The notes beneath the pieces are model-generated. The model had not been told where the DNA came from. It made no database searches and worked only from the letters and a program-made list of their open reading frames with translations. This document shows positions 1 through 11,963 of a stretch of 64,000 nt of DNA, piece after piece. The stretch lies in contig NC_079208.1 of the NCBI RefSeq assembly GCF_026745355.1, positions 47,659,281 through 47,723,280 on the forward strand. Direction: 5' to 3'. A program made the position numbers and the translations under genes. Every line of letters begins with the position of its first letter. Position 1 is the stretch's first letter. This DNA is from Beta vulgaris subsp. vulgaris. Lineage: Eukaryota > Streptophyta > Magnoliopsida > Caryophyllales > Amaranthaceae.

Positions 1-2829
1 AAGCATCATCTAAGAGGTTGCAATTAATTACAAGACCATTATTAATGAAGTCAAAGTTGCCTTCATCTGTTTAGGGTCATGATATATTACATGCAGCATC
101 ACTAATTCGGTTGAGACCCACTGCCTATCATAAATTCTCCCCATTACAGTTAGTCTCTGGAAGAGAACCAATGTCTCCCACTTGAAAATCTTTGGATGCG
201 CTGTATATGTCCCCATTGCTCCATCACAATGCACAAAAATGGGTCCACAAAGAAGGCTGGAAATATATGTTGGTTTTGAATCACCATCCATTATAAAGTA
301 TCTTGAACCAATGACAGGTGATCTATTCACAACTAGATTTGCTGACTGTCATTTTAATGAGGCGATACTCCCACCCTTAGGGGGAGCAAAGATGGACCCA
401 AAGAATAAAAAAAATTGAGATCACATGGAATGCAACACAATTATCATTTTTAGATCCACGAACTAATTCTTGTGAACAAGAAGTGAAGAAAATCATCCAT
501 TTAATTACAAAGTGTTGCAAACCAATTGCCTAATGCATTTACGGATATTACAAAGGTGACAAAATCACACGTACCAGTTGAAAATGCCCCTGCACGAAAT
601 GAAATTCCAACTGTGAATAAGGCATTGGATAATGAACCGATGGCACGTAAGCGAGGAAGATCGCCTGGCTCTAAAGATTCAAAGCCAAGAAAAATGAAAA
701 AAACGAGAGGAAGTAGTAGATGAAATAAAGAATGCTCTTCAAACTGAAAATAATAAAATCCAAGCTGAAAATAAAGATAAAGAAGCCTCAAAAGATGAAG
801 AACATGAAATCATAGACAACAATGAAACATCAATTAATTACATTTCCACAAAGAAACAGTGGAATCGGAAAAATATTATTATGAATGACATATTTGCTTA
901 CTCCATAGCGGTTGATATAATATATGATGAAGATGATATGGAACCAAAGACCGTAAATGAATGTCGACGTAGACAAGATTGGCAAAAATGGAAAGAAGCA
1001 ATTCAAGAAGAACTAAAATCACTTGAAAAACGTGATGTATTTGGACAAATAACCCGCACTCCTAAAAGTGTGAAGCCAGTCGGATATAAATGGGTATTTG
1101 TAAGAAAACGAAATGAGAAAAATGAGATTGTCATATACAAGGCAAGACTTGTCGCCTAAGGATTTTCTCAAATGCCAGGATTCGATTATGATGAGACATA
1201 CTCTCCAGTAGTTGATGCGACAACTCTAAGATTTCTGGTGAGTTTTACAGTCTCAAACAGATTGCAAATGCGACTAATGGATATCGTGACGGCATTTTTA
1301 TATGGATCGTTGGATGCAGATATTTATATGAAAGTTCCTAATGGGTTAAAATTACCAGAAAATCATATACCGAGAGAAATGTTCTCCATAAAATGAAAAA
1401 GGTCACTATATGGGTTAAAACAGTCTGGTAGAATGTGGTATAATCGTCTTAGTGAATATCTTCTAAAGGAAGGATTCAAAAATAATCCAACATGTCCTTG
1501 TGTATTCATCAAATGATCTCAATCAGGTTTTCCTATAATCGTAGTTTATGTTGATGACTTGAACATCATTGGAACCCCTAGAGAACTTGAAATAATTGCC
1601 AAGAACTTAATGAAAGAATTTGAGATGAAAGATTTAGGGAAGAGAAAATTTTGTCTTGGGCTGCAAATTGAGCATTTGAAGAATGGAATTTTCGTTCATC
1701 AGTCAAACTAGGGTAATGTTATATGTAGCCCTAAGGGCTACATATACATAGCAATTTATGAATTCATGACAAAATTTCACATCATTTGAGGTAATAAATG
1801 CTTGATTCAAATTTTTATTTCTATTTTAAACTTCTTATACATAGCCCTAAGTGCTATGTATATCATTTTTCGTCAAACTATAAAGAACAAATCCTTAAAC
1901 GTTTTTACATGGATAAAGCCCATCCACTAAGCTCTCCAATGATAGTTCGATCTCTAAACATTAAAGATGACCATTTTCGATTGCGAGAAGAGAACGAGGA
2001 AATTCTTGGTCCTGAAGTGTCATACTTAAGTGCGATTGGTGCTTTAATGTACTTAGCTAACAACACACGACCGAATATTGCTTTTCCAGTAAACTTGTTA
2101 GCTAGATACAGTCATTCACCAACAAATAGGCATTGGAACGGAGTTAAACACATATTTCGTTATCTCCGAGGAACACACGATCTCGGGTTGTATTATCAAT
2201 CAAAGCCAAACACATCACTTATTAGATATGCAGATGCTGGGTACTTATCAGATCCACATAAGGCGAAATCAAAGACTGGTTACCTGTTCACTTATGGAGG
2301 TACTGCCATATCATGGATATCAACAAAACAAACCTTGACAGCTACATCCTCGAATCATGCAGAATTAATAGCTCTTTATGAAGCAGGGCGAGAATCTGTG
2401 TGGCTCAGGTTAATAGTTACTCACATTCAAGAAGAATGCGGGATGAGAACAATTGCGGATAATCCAATTGTGATATACGAAGACAACACTGCGTGCATCG
2501 CACAAGTAATTGAAGGGTTTATGAAAGGTAAGACCAAACATTTATCACCAAAAATTTTCGACACCCATGACCTCCATAAGGACGGAAAAATTGATGTTCA
2601 ACAAATTCAATCATCTCAAAATCTTGCAGACTTATTCACCAAATCACTCCCAGCAAAGAGATTTCAAGAATTGGTGTACAAAATAGGAAACACCTTCGTG
2701 ACATGTGTTAAATTCAGGGGGAGTATTATACACACTGCCCTCTTTTTTCCTTCGTTCAGGTTTTTATCCCACTGGGTTTTTCCTGACAAGGTTTTTAATG
2801 AGGCAGTTAGTTGTAATGTCTATGGATGA
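1..2829 (+). pseudogene. Ty1/copia pol polyprotein, decayed (integrase C-terminus, RT, RNase H)
   Basis: This is the 3' part of a copia pol gene; the gag, protease and integrase core would lie left of the window. At 1-420 the end of the integrase region is readable, with the FGCAVYVP and YVGF motifs usual in plant copia elements. Reverse transcriptase runs from about 950: YKARLVA at 1135-1156, a PGFDYDETYSPVV block, and the catalytic YVDD at about 1548-1559. RNase H and the pol C-terminus follow at about 2030-2700, with NLADLFTKSLP near the end. In-frame stops at about 1157 (TAA where CAA, Gln, is expected), 1394 and 1515 (both TGA) break the frame, and a MITE interrupts it at 1711. The element cannot make pol. 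Confidence 0.93.
1711..1871. mobile_element. Mutator-like MITE inside copia pol, 9-bp TSD
   Basis: A 161-bp insertion is flanked by perfect direct repeats GTCAAACTA at 1702-1710 and 1872-1880. The ends are imperfect inverted repeats, each holding a local palindrome (GTAGCCCTAAGGGCTAC near the left end, CATAGCCCTAAGTGCTATG near the right). Taking out the insertion plus one 9-bp copy rejoins the pol frame, so both borders are exact. A 9-bp duplication is the hallmark of Mutator-superfamily transposition. It has no coding capacity. Confidence 0.85.
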
Positions 2830-2844
2830 TTATCCAAGGGGGAG

Positions 2845-3059
2845 TGTTGAGAACAGAATGTAGATAAGTGAATAATCAACCTTTACTATGCAATTGTACC
2901 GTACACTGTAGTATATGCGTAACTTTGTATGCAACCTTGGTGTATAAATCACCACACTTGTATCAGTAAGAAGTGGTAAATTAATCTACTCACATTTTGC
3001 ATCTACTTCTCTTACTCTTCCTCCCTCAATCTCTAAAAGTTATGAAATTAAGTACAACA
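2845..3059 (+). mobile_element. 3' LTR of the copia element
   Basis: A purine tract (CCAAGGGGGAG, 2834-2844) directly precedes TGTTGAGAAC at 2845, the classic polypurine tract followed by a TG-starting LTR. The region ends near ...GTACAACA at about 3059, giving a short LTR of about 215 bp as is usual for copia. The 5' LTR is outside the window, so neither the exact end nor a target duplication can be confirmed. Confidence 0.7.
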
Positions 3060-5609
3060 ATTCGGGAAGAAAAAATACTAATTCATTCCTGGAAACTAAT
3101 TCAAAAAAAAATTCAAAATTTGCAGGGTCCCATTTTCGATTTTTAAATCAGAAACGACATGATATCTATTTGCATTTGACTCCCTCAATGTACGGGATGA
3201 TCCCAGTAGGGAGAACTTTGAATTACAATTACTCTTCCCAAAAGCATATGACTAGAGTTCGAACTCTCAATTCATCACAGTTTGTATATTGTTGTACAAC
3301 TACAGATTACCATACTCCAATGTATACGAGACTCTCCCTGTTGAAGGGCATAATAAGTGTGAACAAGATCCAAGTTTGGCCCACGGGAGATCGAGCTACA
3401 AGTACGGATTATCAAAATGGTATTGTGTCTCTCTGTTTGTACCTCTATAGGCGTGATTTTATATCGTCTACGTGATGTGAGTGCGTATTTTTGACTATCT
3501 CATTGTAAAGGTTTTATTGAAAATGTTTTGAAGTCCCCAACAAGTCTTTAAAGGAAGACTCATAAATCTAGTTGGATATTAGTCAATCATAGGGACAACT
3601 TTCGGACTTATCCAATGTAGATTTCTCCGTCATGACTCTATTAATGGTCAACGAACCATAGATTAAGTTCGGGGGTGGTACGAATAAGATCAAGAATCAA
3701 ATTCGCCCAGTGATGACATCTACTTAATATCGATTCATGTTTATATTTATGTAAAGAAATAACCATATAATATTTTAATGCACTCCGAATAATAATCTAT
3801 GTTGGTTCATTAAACAAACAAATGACTAATTTTTGGTGATATGTTATTATGCAATTAGATTATAGGGAACCTCTAACAGGTTGTCCAAATTACCTGAATT
3901 AGTTGTTAGAACAGTTTTGTAGGTCTTTGATTAGCAATAATAATCATGTGAGGTGCAAACATTAAATCATACAATCATTCATATGAATATACAATATAGA
4001 ATAAAAGAAATAAATAAGGGAGATTTAGGGAAGAATGTATGAGAGAGCGTTAATTCCTTCAAGATACACAATATGACAAGTAAATTGTAATAAAAAAGGA
4101 ATTAAATTAGAGTTAACCCTCGGGAATTATACCTTTGTCGCCTAAGTCTTATGCAACAATCTTCAGGTCTTTGCTTGCTGGCCTTTTTTTTATTGTTTTA
4201 AGATTATTTTTTATCCTTTGATAAAATTTATCCTTTTAAATTCGAAATCAACTATTTTAGGAATAAAAATATGATTCTCGAAATATCCTTTAAAAAATTA
4301 ATTATCAAGAATAAGTAAAATTAAAATATAAAAATGCAATTGATTTTTATGATAATTAATTAGACTTTATATTTTTGAAATGCTTTTAGGCTTTCGGTTG
4401 TTCGATTGCTCTTCCTTTGGACCGAACCAATTGCGCACTCAATCAGGAGACATAATTTTGTGTCTGCAAAAGCCCCCACTTTGACTGAGGTTCAGGAAAT
4501 TGATAGTCAAAACATGCGGTGTCGAGACGGAGAACGATTTTAAATGCTTTATAGTTTAGAACTGATCTATATATCATCGATTTCTGCAAGTCTGCAAGAT
4601 GAGAACTACAAGTAATCTCATTACCTGTATGAGAATATTTTAATAGATAGGTGCAAACAACTTAAAAATAATAATGCACGTAATGATGCAATGATGTAAA
4701 CTTGGACTCTTCAAGGATACATGAGACCCTATGCAAGGATCAGAATTATGCAAAGCTAACGAAGACGAAATGTAATGCAAGATGAGGGTTATGCAATAGG
4801 AGGTATGGATATGTAAAGAGACATAATGGTTTTCAAAAACTGTTTTGGTAATGAATCGGGGTCCGCAAGTGAGATCCTTATATTACAACTCTTGCGGAGT
4901 TTAATTTGGAGGAACCACCACATATACATGAAACCCCACTTTGGGTAAGCTTGTCATGAATTAGGCATTATGAGCTTAGATTGAAATGTACTTGATCTGT
5001 ATTAAGCATTCAGAGTTTGTCACTAAGGATTCTTCAATTGATATAGGCAAAGTCAGATATCGCTAGAGATCATGGAATCGTTTGAGAGTCCTTCAGAAAT
5101 AAAGAGAGCTTGGATTGGAAAAAATTAAAAATTTAAATTTGTACTCATATAGATGTAGGTGGGAAAAGGCTTTGACATGGCTAGGTTCAGGCTCGAGTCT
5201 ATGTCGGGGTCTAGAAAGAGTATACTCCTGAATACTAGAAAGTCAAATCATTAGACCTTGTTTAATTTATTTTATTGAAGTGTTCAGACCTCGGACGAGA
5301 ATTCCTAAGTATCCTTGCAGAATTAAACCATTCGTAGCTATGGCTCTGATTTTTCTCATTTGTTTTTGTCCTAACTTTTGTCTAGTCCTCCCTTTCGGAT
5401 TTTCAACAGCGGGCTTGGACATACCTTGAAGAAGGAGTTGGGGTTGATATGAAAGGTTGAAAGGCTTAAGGTTTGAGGTCTTGATGAAAGATTTAATTGG
5501 ATGAGCTAAGGTAATGATATAGGATTTGGATTATATGACTAAGGTTTTGATGGACAAAAGGATTTTGGAATGAGGGGTATTGGAAGGCTTTGAAGGTTGT
5601 TTTGTGGAG
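3060..5609. other. Intergenic, no gene recognised
   Basis: AT-rich sequence without a long ORF or a recognisable protein. Short ORFs (for example 3170-3475) have no family features. The stretch 4400-4560 is less AT-rich and may be old LTR sequence, but no borders could be found. Confidence 0.5.
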
Positions 5610-6090
5610 CTTTTAAGGTTATTTTGTGGAGCTTTAAAGGGATTATTTTTTGGCTAAGGATTAGGATAATGAATGATGGTTTAAGGGTTTATATATTTTG
5701 GTTGCATGAAGATGGTTTATGGATGATGACCTTTTGAAATAATGGAGGGAAAAGGAAAATAACTCCTAATCCAAAGTATGTCCACTTTTATTATTAATCA
5801 ATGTTATTTCGTGGAGATTTGAAGGGATTTTCTTTGGCTAAGGATTAGGATAATGAATTATGGTTTAAGGGTTTATATATTTTGGTTGCATGGAGATGGT
5901 TTATGGATGATGTTCTTTTGATGATGGAGGGAAAAGAGAAATAATTCCTAATCCAAAATATGTGCACTTTTATTATTAATCGAGGTTATTTTGTGGAGAT
6001 TTGAAAGGATTATTTTTTTGCTAAGGATTAGGATAATGAATGATGGTTTAAGGGTTTATATATTTTGGTTGTGGAGATGATTTTTTTGTA
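5610..6090. repeat. Tandem array, ~183-bp unit, about 2.5 copies
   Basis: The string GGCTAAGGATTAGGATAATGAA recurs (shortened here) at about 5652, 5836 and 6019, giving periods of 184 and 183 bp. Each unit continues with TGGTTTAAGGGTTTATATAT and, in the first two, a block around CTCCTAATCCAAAGTATGT. A smaller direct repeat around TTTTGTGGAGCTTT (5600-5640) sits at its left edge. No coding frame is kept. Confidence 0.85.
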
Positions 6091-7105
6091 TCTTTCTTTT
6101 TTTATCATTAATCAAAGTCATTGAGGATGATTTGATTCAAGTATCATCATCAAATTCGAAGCATATATGATGGTGAAAGGCCAATGAAAATAAATAAAAA
6201 ATAAATAGAAATAAAAATGGAAAGCTATAATAAATGAAGTCCTATAGTGACGTAGGCTCGATGAGAAATGACAAAAATGACATAATGTAAGGATCTCTGA
6301 CTCATCTTAAGAAACCAAAAATAAAAGACTAAGCCTTTAGATTGTTGATGCACTTCGCAAAAGGGTTGTTATGATGTCGATTATCATTGTAGCAAGTATT
6401 AGAAATCTGTTGTCACCGACCATGTTTCGCAGCATATTTATGGTATTTGACACTAGATGTCATGTGGAATTTGCGGTAGAAGTATAGGTTGCATCTTTTG
6501 AATTTTCTTTTAGGTGTCGGGTTCGGAGTCGACCCTATGAAAGCAATCACACCTCTATTGTGAAGGCAGTCATAAGTAAATCTCATGACTCTAAATGAAG
6601 TCGGGATGGTGATAGTACGATTGATGAGATTTAGTGTAGGCTCACATTTTGTTCCTCCATTAGGCATTATATTTAACTACTTTAATTAGTTGATGTGAAC
6701 ATACCGTTAATTAACTGAGAACATATAGCTTTTACGTATAAATATTGTTTGACATACAATGAACACCTCAGTAATAAATTGAGGAGATACAAATTATAAG
6801 AGGGAAAAGAAAGTAGAAGACAAAAAAAGCAGGAAAGAGAAACAAAAAACAAGAGAGAAAAATGTTCATATATATATTTGCTACCATATAATCCAGTGTT
6901 GAATATGATCATTGGCCTGAACATATGATCATTCTAATTAAACTTCAGCAAATAGCACTGTACACAACAATTGATCCTAGAATGAACACACGATAATATC
7001 TGTAGATAAAATTCAAAAAAGAGAAATCAGGAGAGGGAGAGAGAAAAAAAGGAAAATATATCTTATAAACAATATGATGAATAACACAAATGAGGAGAAA
7101 GAAAA
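6091..7105. other. Intergenic, no gene recognised
   Basis: AT-rich sequence up to the left border of the LTR element. A minus-strand ORF at 6413-6667 (84 aa, basic) has no recognised motif and no supporting context. It may be a relic of a mobile element. Confidence 0.4.
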
Positions 7106-7653
7106 TATAATATCTCGAAAATTTAAACTTTGCTTAAATTAAATAATAATAATTAGTGATTAATATTATCCTTTAATCATAAGTTAGAATTGAAATCTTG
7201 TTACTCTGTATCCAAGTAAAGTAATAATTAATTCGTTAGCTGAATATATGTTCCAAATAATAACAAGGTATGTTAGATTAGATAATTACATTAGTTAAAG
7301 TAATAATAAACAAATTAACTAGTAAAACTTTTCAAGTACTCCTAATTCAATGTGGGAACAAATTTGTTAGTAGTAAGAATAAAAAGGAAAAGGAAAAGAA
7401 AAAGAGAAAAGAAAAGAAAAAGAAAAAGAAAAGGAAAAGGAAAACTCAAAATAGAAATTATGTTACTTTCAACCCATCCCCATTTTTCTTCAAAAACCAA
7501 CCCAACTATGGAATTTTATTCAACCCACCATTTATTTTACACAAACAAACTCTTATTCAATTAAAAATCCCAATTCAAATCAAACCCACCCAAAAATCTA
7601 ATTTTTCATCAAATCAAACCTACCCAAATTCCAAAAATTAAACCCCAACAAGG

Positions 7654-7664
7654 CTATATAAATA
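7654..7664 (+). promoter_or_regulatory. TATA box of the LTR promoter
   Basis: CTATATAAATA lies about 550 bp into the 5' LTR. The matching place in the 3' LTR (about 12508) reads CCATAAATAG, so the box has been lost there. Assigning it as the retrotransposon promoter is an inference from position and consensus. Confidence 0.5.
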
Positions 7665-8699
7665 ACCATGGTTGCTTCAAGATTATCACCAACTCACCAT
7701 CCACAACTCCACTTAAACATTTGCCGGAAAACTTCCACCCTCGCTGGAAAACGCCACTCAAAACACCCCCTTAAGTTCCTCTATTTTTGCCCCACACCAC
7801 CCCCTCTCTCTCTCCTCTGTTTCGGGTCAGCCACCACACCCCACCGTAACGCCGTTGCACTGCCACCTATACTCAGCACCACCAGACCCACAGCGCGCCT
7901 CCTATGCGCCACCACCGCACCACCACACAACCACCCTCCTTCTCTCGCCTTTCTCCTCCTCTCTCTCGCGCCCCACCTTGGTCTTCTTCAAGCTGCAACC
8001 ACTATTGCACCAGACGCCGCTGCTCGACGAAAGCCGACGAACCACCATCGTGCCGTTGCTGTCGCAGCCCCACCAAAATGCCAACCGATCTCCCTCCTTA
8101 GCTCCCCTGTTTTCGTGTCTGAGCATAGATTAAAAAGGAAGAGATATTACAAGCCTCCCCCGGCTATCAATATTGTTAAACAGGATTCCAGGTAATATCT
8201 ATTGCTAACGCCCACGATCCCCTTCGAAATGTGTTTCTGAAATGATGTTTATAATTATGTTAAGTATTTTGTGATATGATTCTTTATATGGATTGTGGGA
8301 TACTTAAATTGTTTTTAAATGAGATTCGTAAATGATGATCTTATGAGTTATTTGATGTCCAAGTATGGTTGATGAAAGATCTATGGTTTATGCTGATGAA
8401 TGCTAAACAAACAAAACATGATAAATAAAAGTGAAAGAGGTTATGGCAGTATAATGTTACGCTTATATAATTTATGGTCGTGCACATACCTTCCCACCCG
8501 TCGTACACCCGAAATGGGAGCCGGCTCCTTGAGGGGTACCGCATGTTACGCTACTACTCTATTTTGGTACGAGCAGTGTAACCAACAAGGGAGTTGGGCT
8601 CCTTGAGGATCATCGCATGGTGGTGTATCCAACAAGGGAGCTGGGCTCCTTGAGGATCATCACATGGTGGGAGACGTCCCACATGTCTATACTCGCCAG

Positions 8700-9258
8700 T
8701 AGGGCTGGCAATGATGCGAGTCGAGCTCGAGTTTGACTAAACTCGACTCGAACTCGAAAACTCATACTCAAACTCGACTCGACTCGAAAACTCGCGAGTT
8801 TCAAATTTGCAAGCTCGAACTCGAACTCGAAACCTAAACTCGAACTCGAACTCGTTTCAAGCTCGAACTCGAACTCGTTTCAAGCTCGAACTCGAACTCG
8901 TTTCAAGCTTTTTGGTCATTAGATATAGTTCTATTTTTTATAGAAGAAATTCTTTACTTTGCTTTTTGGTCATTTTATACACTTTTTTTTCATTTTTTTT
9001 AAAAGAAAAGTACAAGTATTTTTATAGAAAAAAATAAAGTTAAATAAAACAAAAAAAATTAAAAGTATATATATATAAAATTTTATCGAGTATCTCACGA
9101 GTTTCTCGAGTCGAGTATTGAGTTGCTCGACTCGACTCGTTAACCTGTCGAGTCGAGTTCGAGCTCGAGTCGAGCTCACTCGAGTCGAGTTTTGACCGAG
9201 CTTTGATCGAGTCGAGTTCGAGTAGCTCGCGAGCTGTCTAAACTCATTGCCAGCCCTA
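8700..9258. mobile_element. Non-autonomous hAT element A, CTCGAA motif, 8-bp TSD
   Basis: A 559-bp element bounded by TAGGGCTGGCAA and TTGCCAGCCCTA, with perfect 8-bp duplications CTCGCCAG at 8692-8699 and 9259-9266. The 3' LTR of the host element has the empty site, with CTCGCCAG only once (about 14509). Both ends carry dense repeats of CTCGAA/CGAACT and CGACTCGAG, the usual arrangement of transposase-binding repeats in hAT elements. The centre is AT-rich and non-coding. Confidence 0.92.
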
Positions 9259-9727
9259 CTCGCCAGTTACCATGTTAAAAGATGAAAAGATAATAGGAAC
9301 TTATGAAGTATCAAGATGCTATTTATAACTGTTTACTTTGCTATTATTTCATTACGAATTTGAAATATGTTTTACTATATTCTCTTCTCCCTATTTCCAA
9401 ATAAAATGAATTGAAATGAATTTACGTTGTTAGGATAGTATGTTACTGAGCTTTGGCTCATGATGTTTTGTTTTCTATTTTAGGTATGAGCATAGCCATT
9501 GCAAGAGCGTTGTTAATAAGGAACATGTTCAAGGAAAATTGTGTGGTATCTTATGTTAGAGAAATTATTATTATAATTTGAGTCGAGTATTTATGTATAA
9601 TTTTTAAGGACTATTTAAGGTTGCATTCTATTAGTGGGCCATATCCCACAGGCTTAAGAACATTTTCGCTGCTAAGTATGAGCAACTGTGTTTAATTAAG
9701 GTTATGAATTTTCAGGGTGTTACAGAG

Positions 9728-9739
9728 TGGTACCAGAGC
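9728..9739 (+). other. Primer-binding site (tRNA-iMet)
   Basis: TGGTACCAGAGC lies three bases after the 5' LTR end. It matches the 3' end complement of plant initiator tRNA-Met (usually TGGTATCAGAGC) except for one transition. Confidence 0.88.
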
Positions 9740-9780
9740 TGAAACCTAGCCGGAAGTGTGGAGTAATAGACTTTGCACCG

Positions 9781-10130
9781 CCTAGGTACGATCATTTGGG
9801 AAATTAGATATTGAGAGAGTCGAGGTTAATAAATGACCATTTGGGTAATAGAGTCTAAGAAATGAGATGCTGAATGGAAAAGTTATGAGGTTTACGCCTA
9901 GGTATGTCCTTTGGGAGTTAGGCATTGAGAAACTTGAGGTTAATTGATCACAATTTAAGTTAATAATGGAGACTATGACATGTGATGTTGAATGAATAAT
10001 TAATGAGGTTCTGCCTAGGTATGGATTTTGTGGGGAATTAGATGTTGAGTGGCTCGAGGATAAGTTGATGGATATTCAAGTAATAGAGACTAATGACTTG
10101 TGGAAAAAAAAAAGAAAAAAAAACTTTTGA
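9781..10130 (+). repeat. Degenerate tandem repeat after the PBS, ~117-bp unit
   Basis: CCTAGGTA recurs at 9781, 9897 and 10014, followed each time by a similar GGGAATTAGATATTGAG-like block and a TAATAGAGACTAA-like block. About three diverged units lie in the leader of the LARD element. Confidence 0.65.
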
Positions 10131-11950
10131 GGCATGAGTTGTTATATTTAACGTCGAGGTAAGACACAAAAAGGGATCAGTGAAATAACGTAAATAATAT
10201 TTGGAGACATTATGGCGAATGAAATTTTGGGTAATAAAAAGGTTAAGTCATAAGGAAATATATATATAACCATCTAATAGGTTAATGGTATTGTGGACAC
10301 TATCGAAGTCGTAACTTAGGATCGATTTTTATTTTAAGAAAGTTCGTGCGGTGATCACATGATTAGAAAAAAAAATTAAGGAAAATTAGGATTTCTTACT
10401 TGAGGAATTAGGAAGCAAGAACACTATTTCAATCATAAAGATTCGAGTTTTAAAAGTTGAAGTACGTTATAATGTGCCGCGAGCTAATGTTGGGTGTTAT
10501 GGTCTTTAATTGCCGAGGAACGAATTATGGTTTTTAAGTGGAGCATTCATTTAAGAATTAGACAAATTATTATCTTGAAGGAACAAGAATGTGTCATTTG
10601 GAGACATAATAACTACTTGGAGTATAACTTGGAAGTAAGCATTTGGATGTCGAGAGAAATTTTGAGAAATAAGATCTTAACTATTAAGGTCATCATATTT
10701 TGAATATTTTATGAAGATTTTGGAAAAGACATCTTGTATGTGGAGAACTAGGTATAACACTTTGTGACGATGATAATTACCTTAGTATGGTTATTCAGAT
10801 AAGTTTTAGAATGTGTAATAGATAATTCTAAGTGCTCAGGTTCATACGGAAGATGACATGTTGCGATGAATGTGGAGAAAATTAAAGTTGGGATAAACAG
10901 TAAATGCTATTTGGGTTTGATAAAGCGAGCAATGAACCTTGCGCATATCAGGTAAATGTATAATTAGGTTGGAAATATGTTACAACATTGTTAAGAAAAT
11001 AAACGCTTAGCCTTGGGACACTGATAATGAAACAGGTTTGATAAGACGGTTGAAATTAAGGATATGTGAATAAGAAATAGAAAATTTGAGGTTTTAGGAA
11101 TAAATTACTAGATGATATTATTATAATTTTGATGATTTCAAAAGTCTGACAAAGTTCATGCTATAAAATGATGGATGGTGAAAAGATAAAGGATATACAG
11201 ATGTGTGCAAGGAATAGTTAAGCCGGGGGGGTATTATAAAAAGGACAAGTTCGATTAATAAATATGGGCTAAATATTTCTATGAAATTGGATGCACCGAG
11301 TAGTAATTGTGTTAATGATTTTGGAATTCATGGAAATTGATTTTTTTGGGAATTTGACATTATCTTTAGGATTGTAATATTGGTTTTGAGATTATGTGAC
11401 TAATAAATGTAGAGAATTAAATGACGAACAAAATTGTGATAAGGGTATTAAGTGAAGATAGTACAAGAGCTTACAATCTTACTTGAAGGATGGATGACCG
11501 TATTGGATAAAAAAAAAAATTGGTTGGAGGTAGAAATAAAGTATAACTAAATCACTTGTAAGCAATACTTCCTTACCAACCTTATTCTGAGATATTCTCA
11601 AAGCCATCAAATTCAATGATATTCTTGAGTAAGGGTATAATACTAGTTCTCATTAGTGATAAGACATTAATAATTGAATTTTTAGATATAAGTTTGATGC
11701 CTTGGAAATATTGATAGAATCATTGTAAATACGTACTTGTTTTAGATTATAATAAAAATGAGTAACTTAGTCCGAAGTATTTTCTTTTTTCTATGACCAA
11801 AGAAATTGGCCTTGCAAGGTTTGAAAATCTAATCTGCCGATTAATTGTATTATGAATTATGAGATTTCATGCCTAAATTTAGCACGTACTATAAAAAAAA
11901 TGTATGCACTTTATTTTGTTTTACCAAGTTTCGAGGACGAAACTTTTTCT
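10131..11950 (+). other. Internal region of the LARD element, non-coding
   Basis: No ORF longer than about 70 aa and no gag or pol motif are visible. Stops occur in all frames. The region ends at the CGAGGACGAAAC block and the polypurine tract. Confidence 0.7.
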
Positions 11951-11963
11951 AAGGGGGAGAGAA
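11951..11963 (+). other. Polypurine tract
   Basis: AAGGGGGAGAGAA directly precedes the TGTAATATCCCG start of the 3' LTR. It is the plus-strand priming site expected at this place. Confidence 0.85.

Larger units (their letters stand above)
7106..9724 (+). repeat. 5' LTR of the LARD element
   Basis: It starts TATAATATCTCG (the expected TG has become TA) and ends GTGTTACA. It holds a purine-rich run at about 7378-7445, a CCACC-rich stretch at 7690-8110, and a hAT insertion at 8700-9258. The apparent 175-aa ORF at 7668-8195 lies wholly in the LTR, is low in complexity, and is not kept intact in the other LTR. Confidence 0.87.

Noticed and set aside
3255..3270. GAGTTCGAACTC resembling a polymerase III B box
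   Set aside because: The best A-box-like sequence is about 58 bases upstream rather than 44, and the word is simply palindromic.
6413..6667. 84-aa minus-strand ORF
   Set aside because: No recognised motif, no gene context and AT-rich surroundings; mentioned only as intergenic content.
7668..8195. 175-aa ORF with Pro/His/Ala-rich sequence
   Set aside because: It lies entirely in an LTR, overlaps other open frames in low-complexity CCACC sequence, and is not intact in the second LTR.
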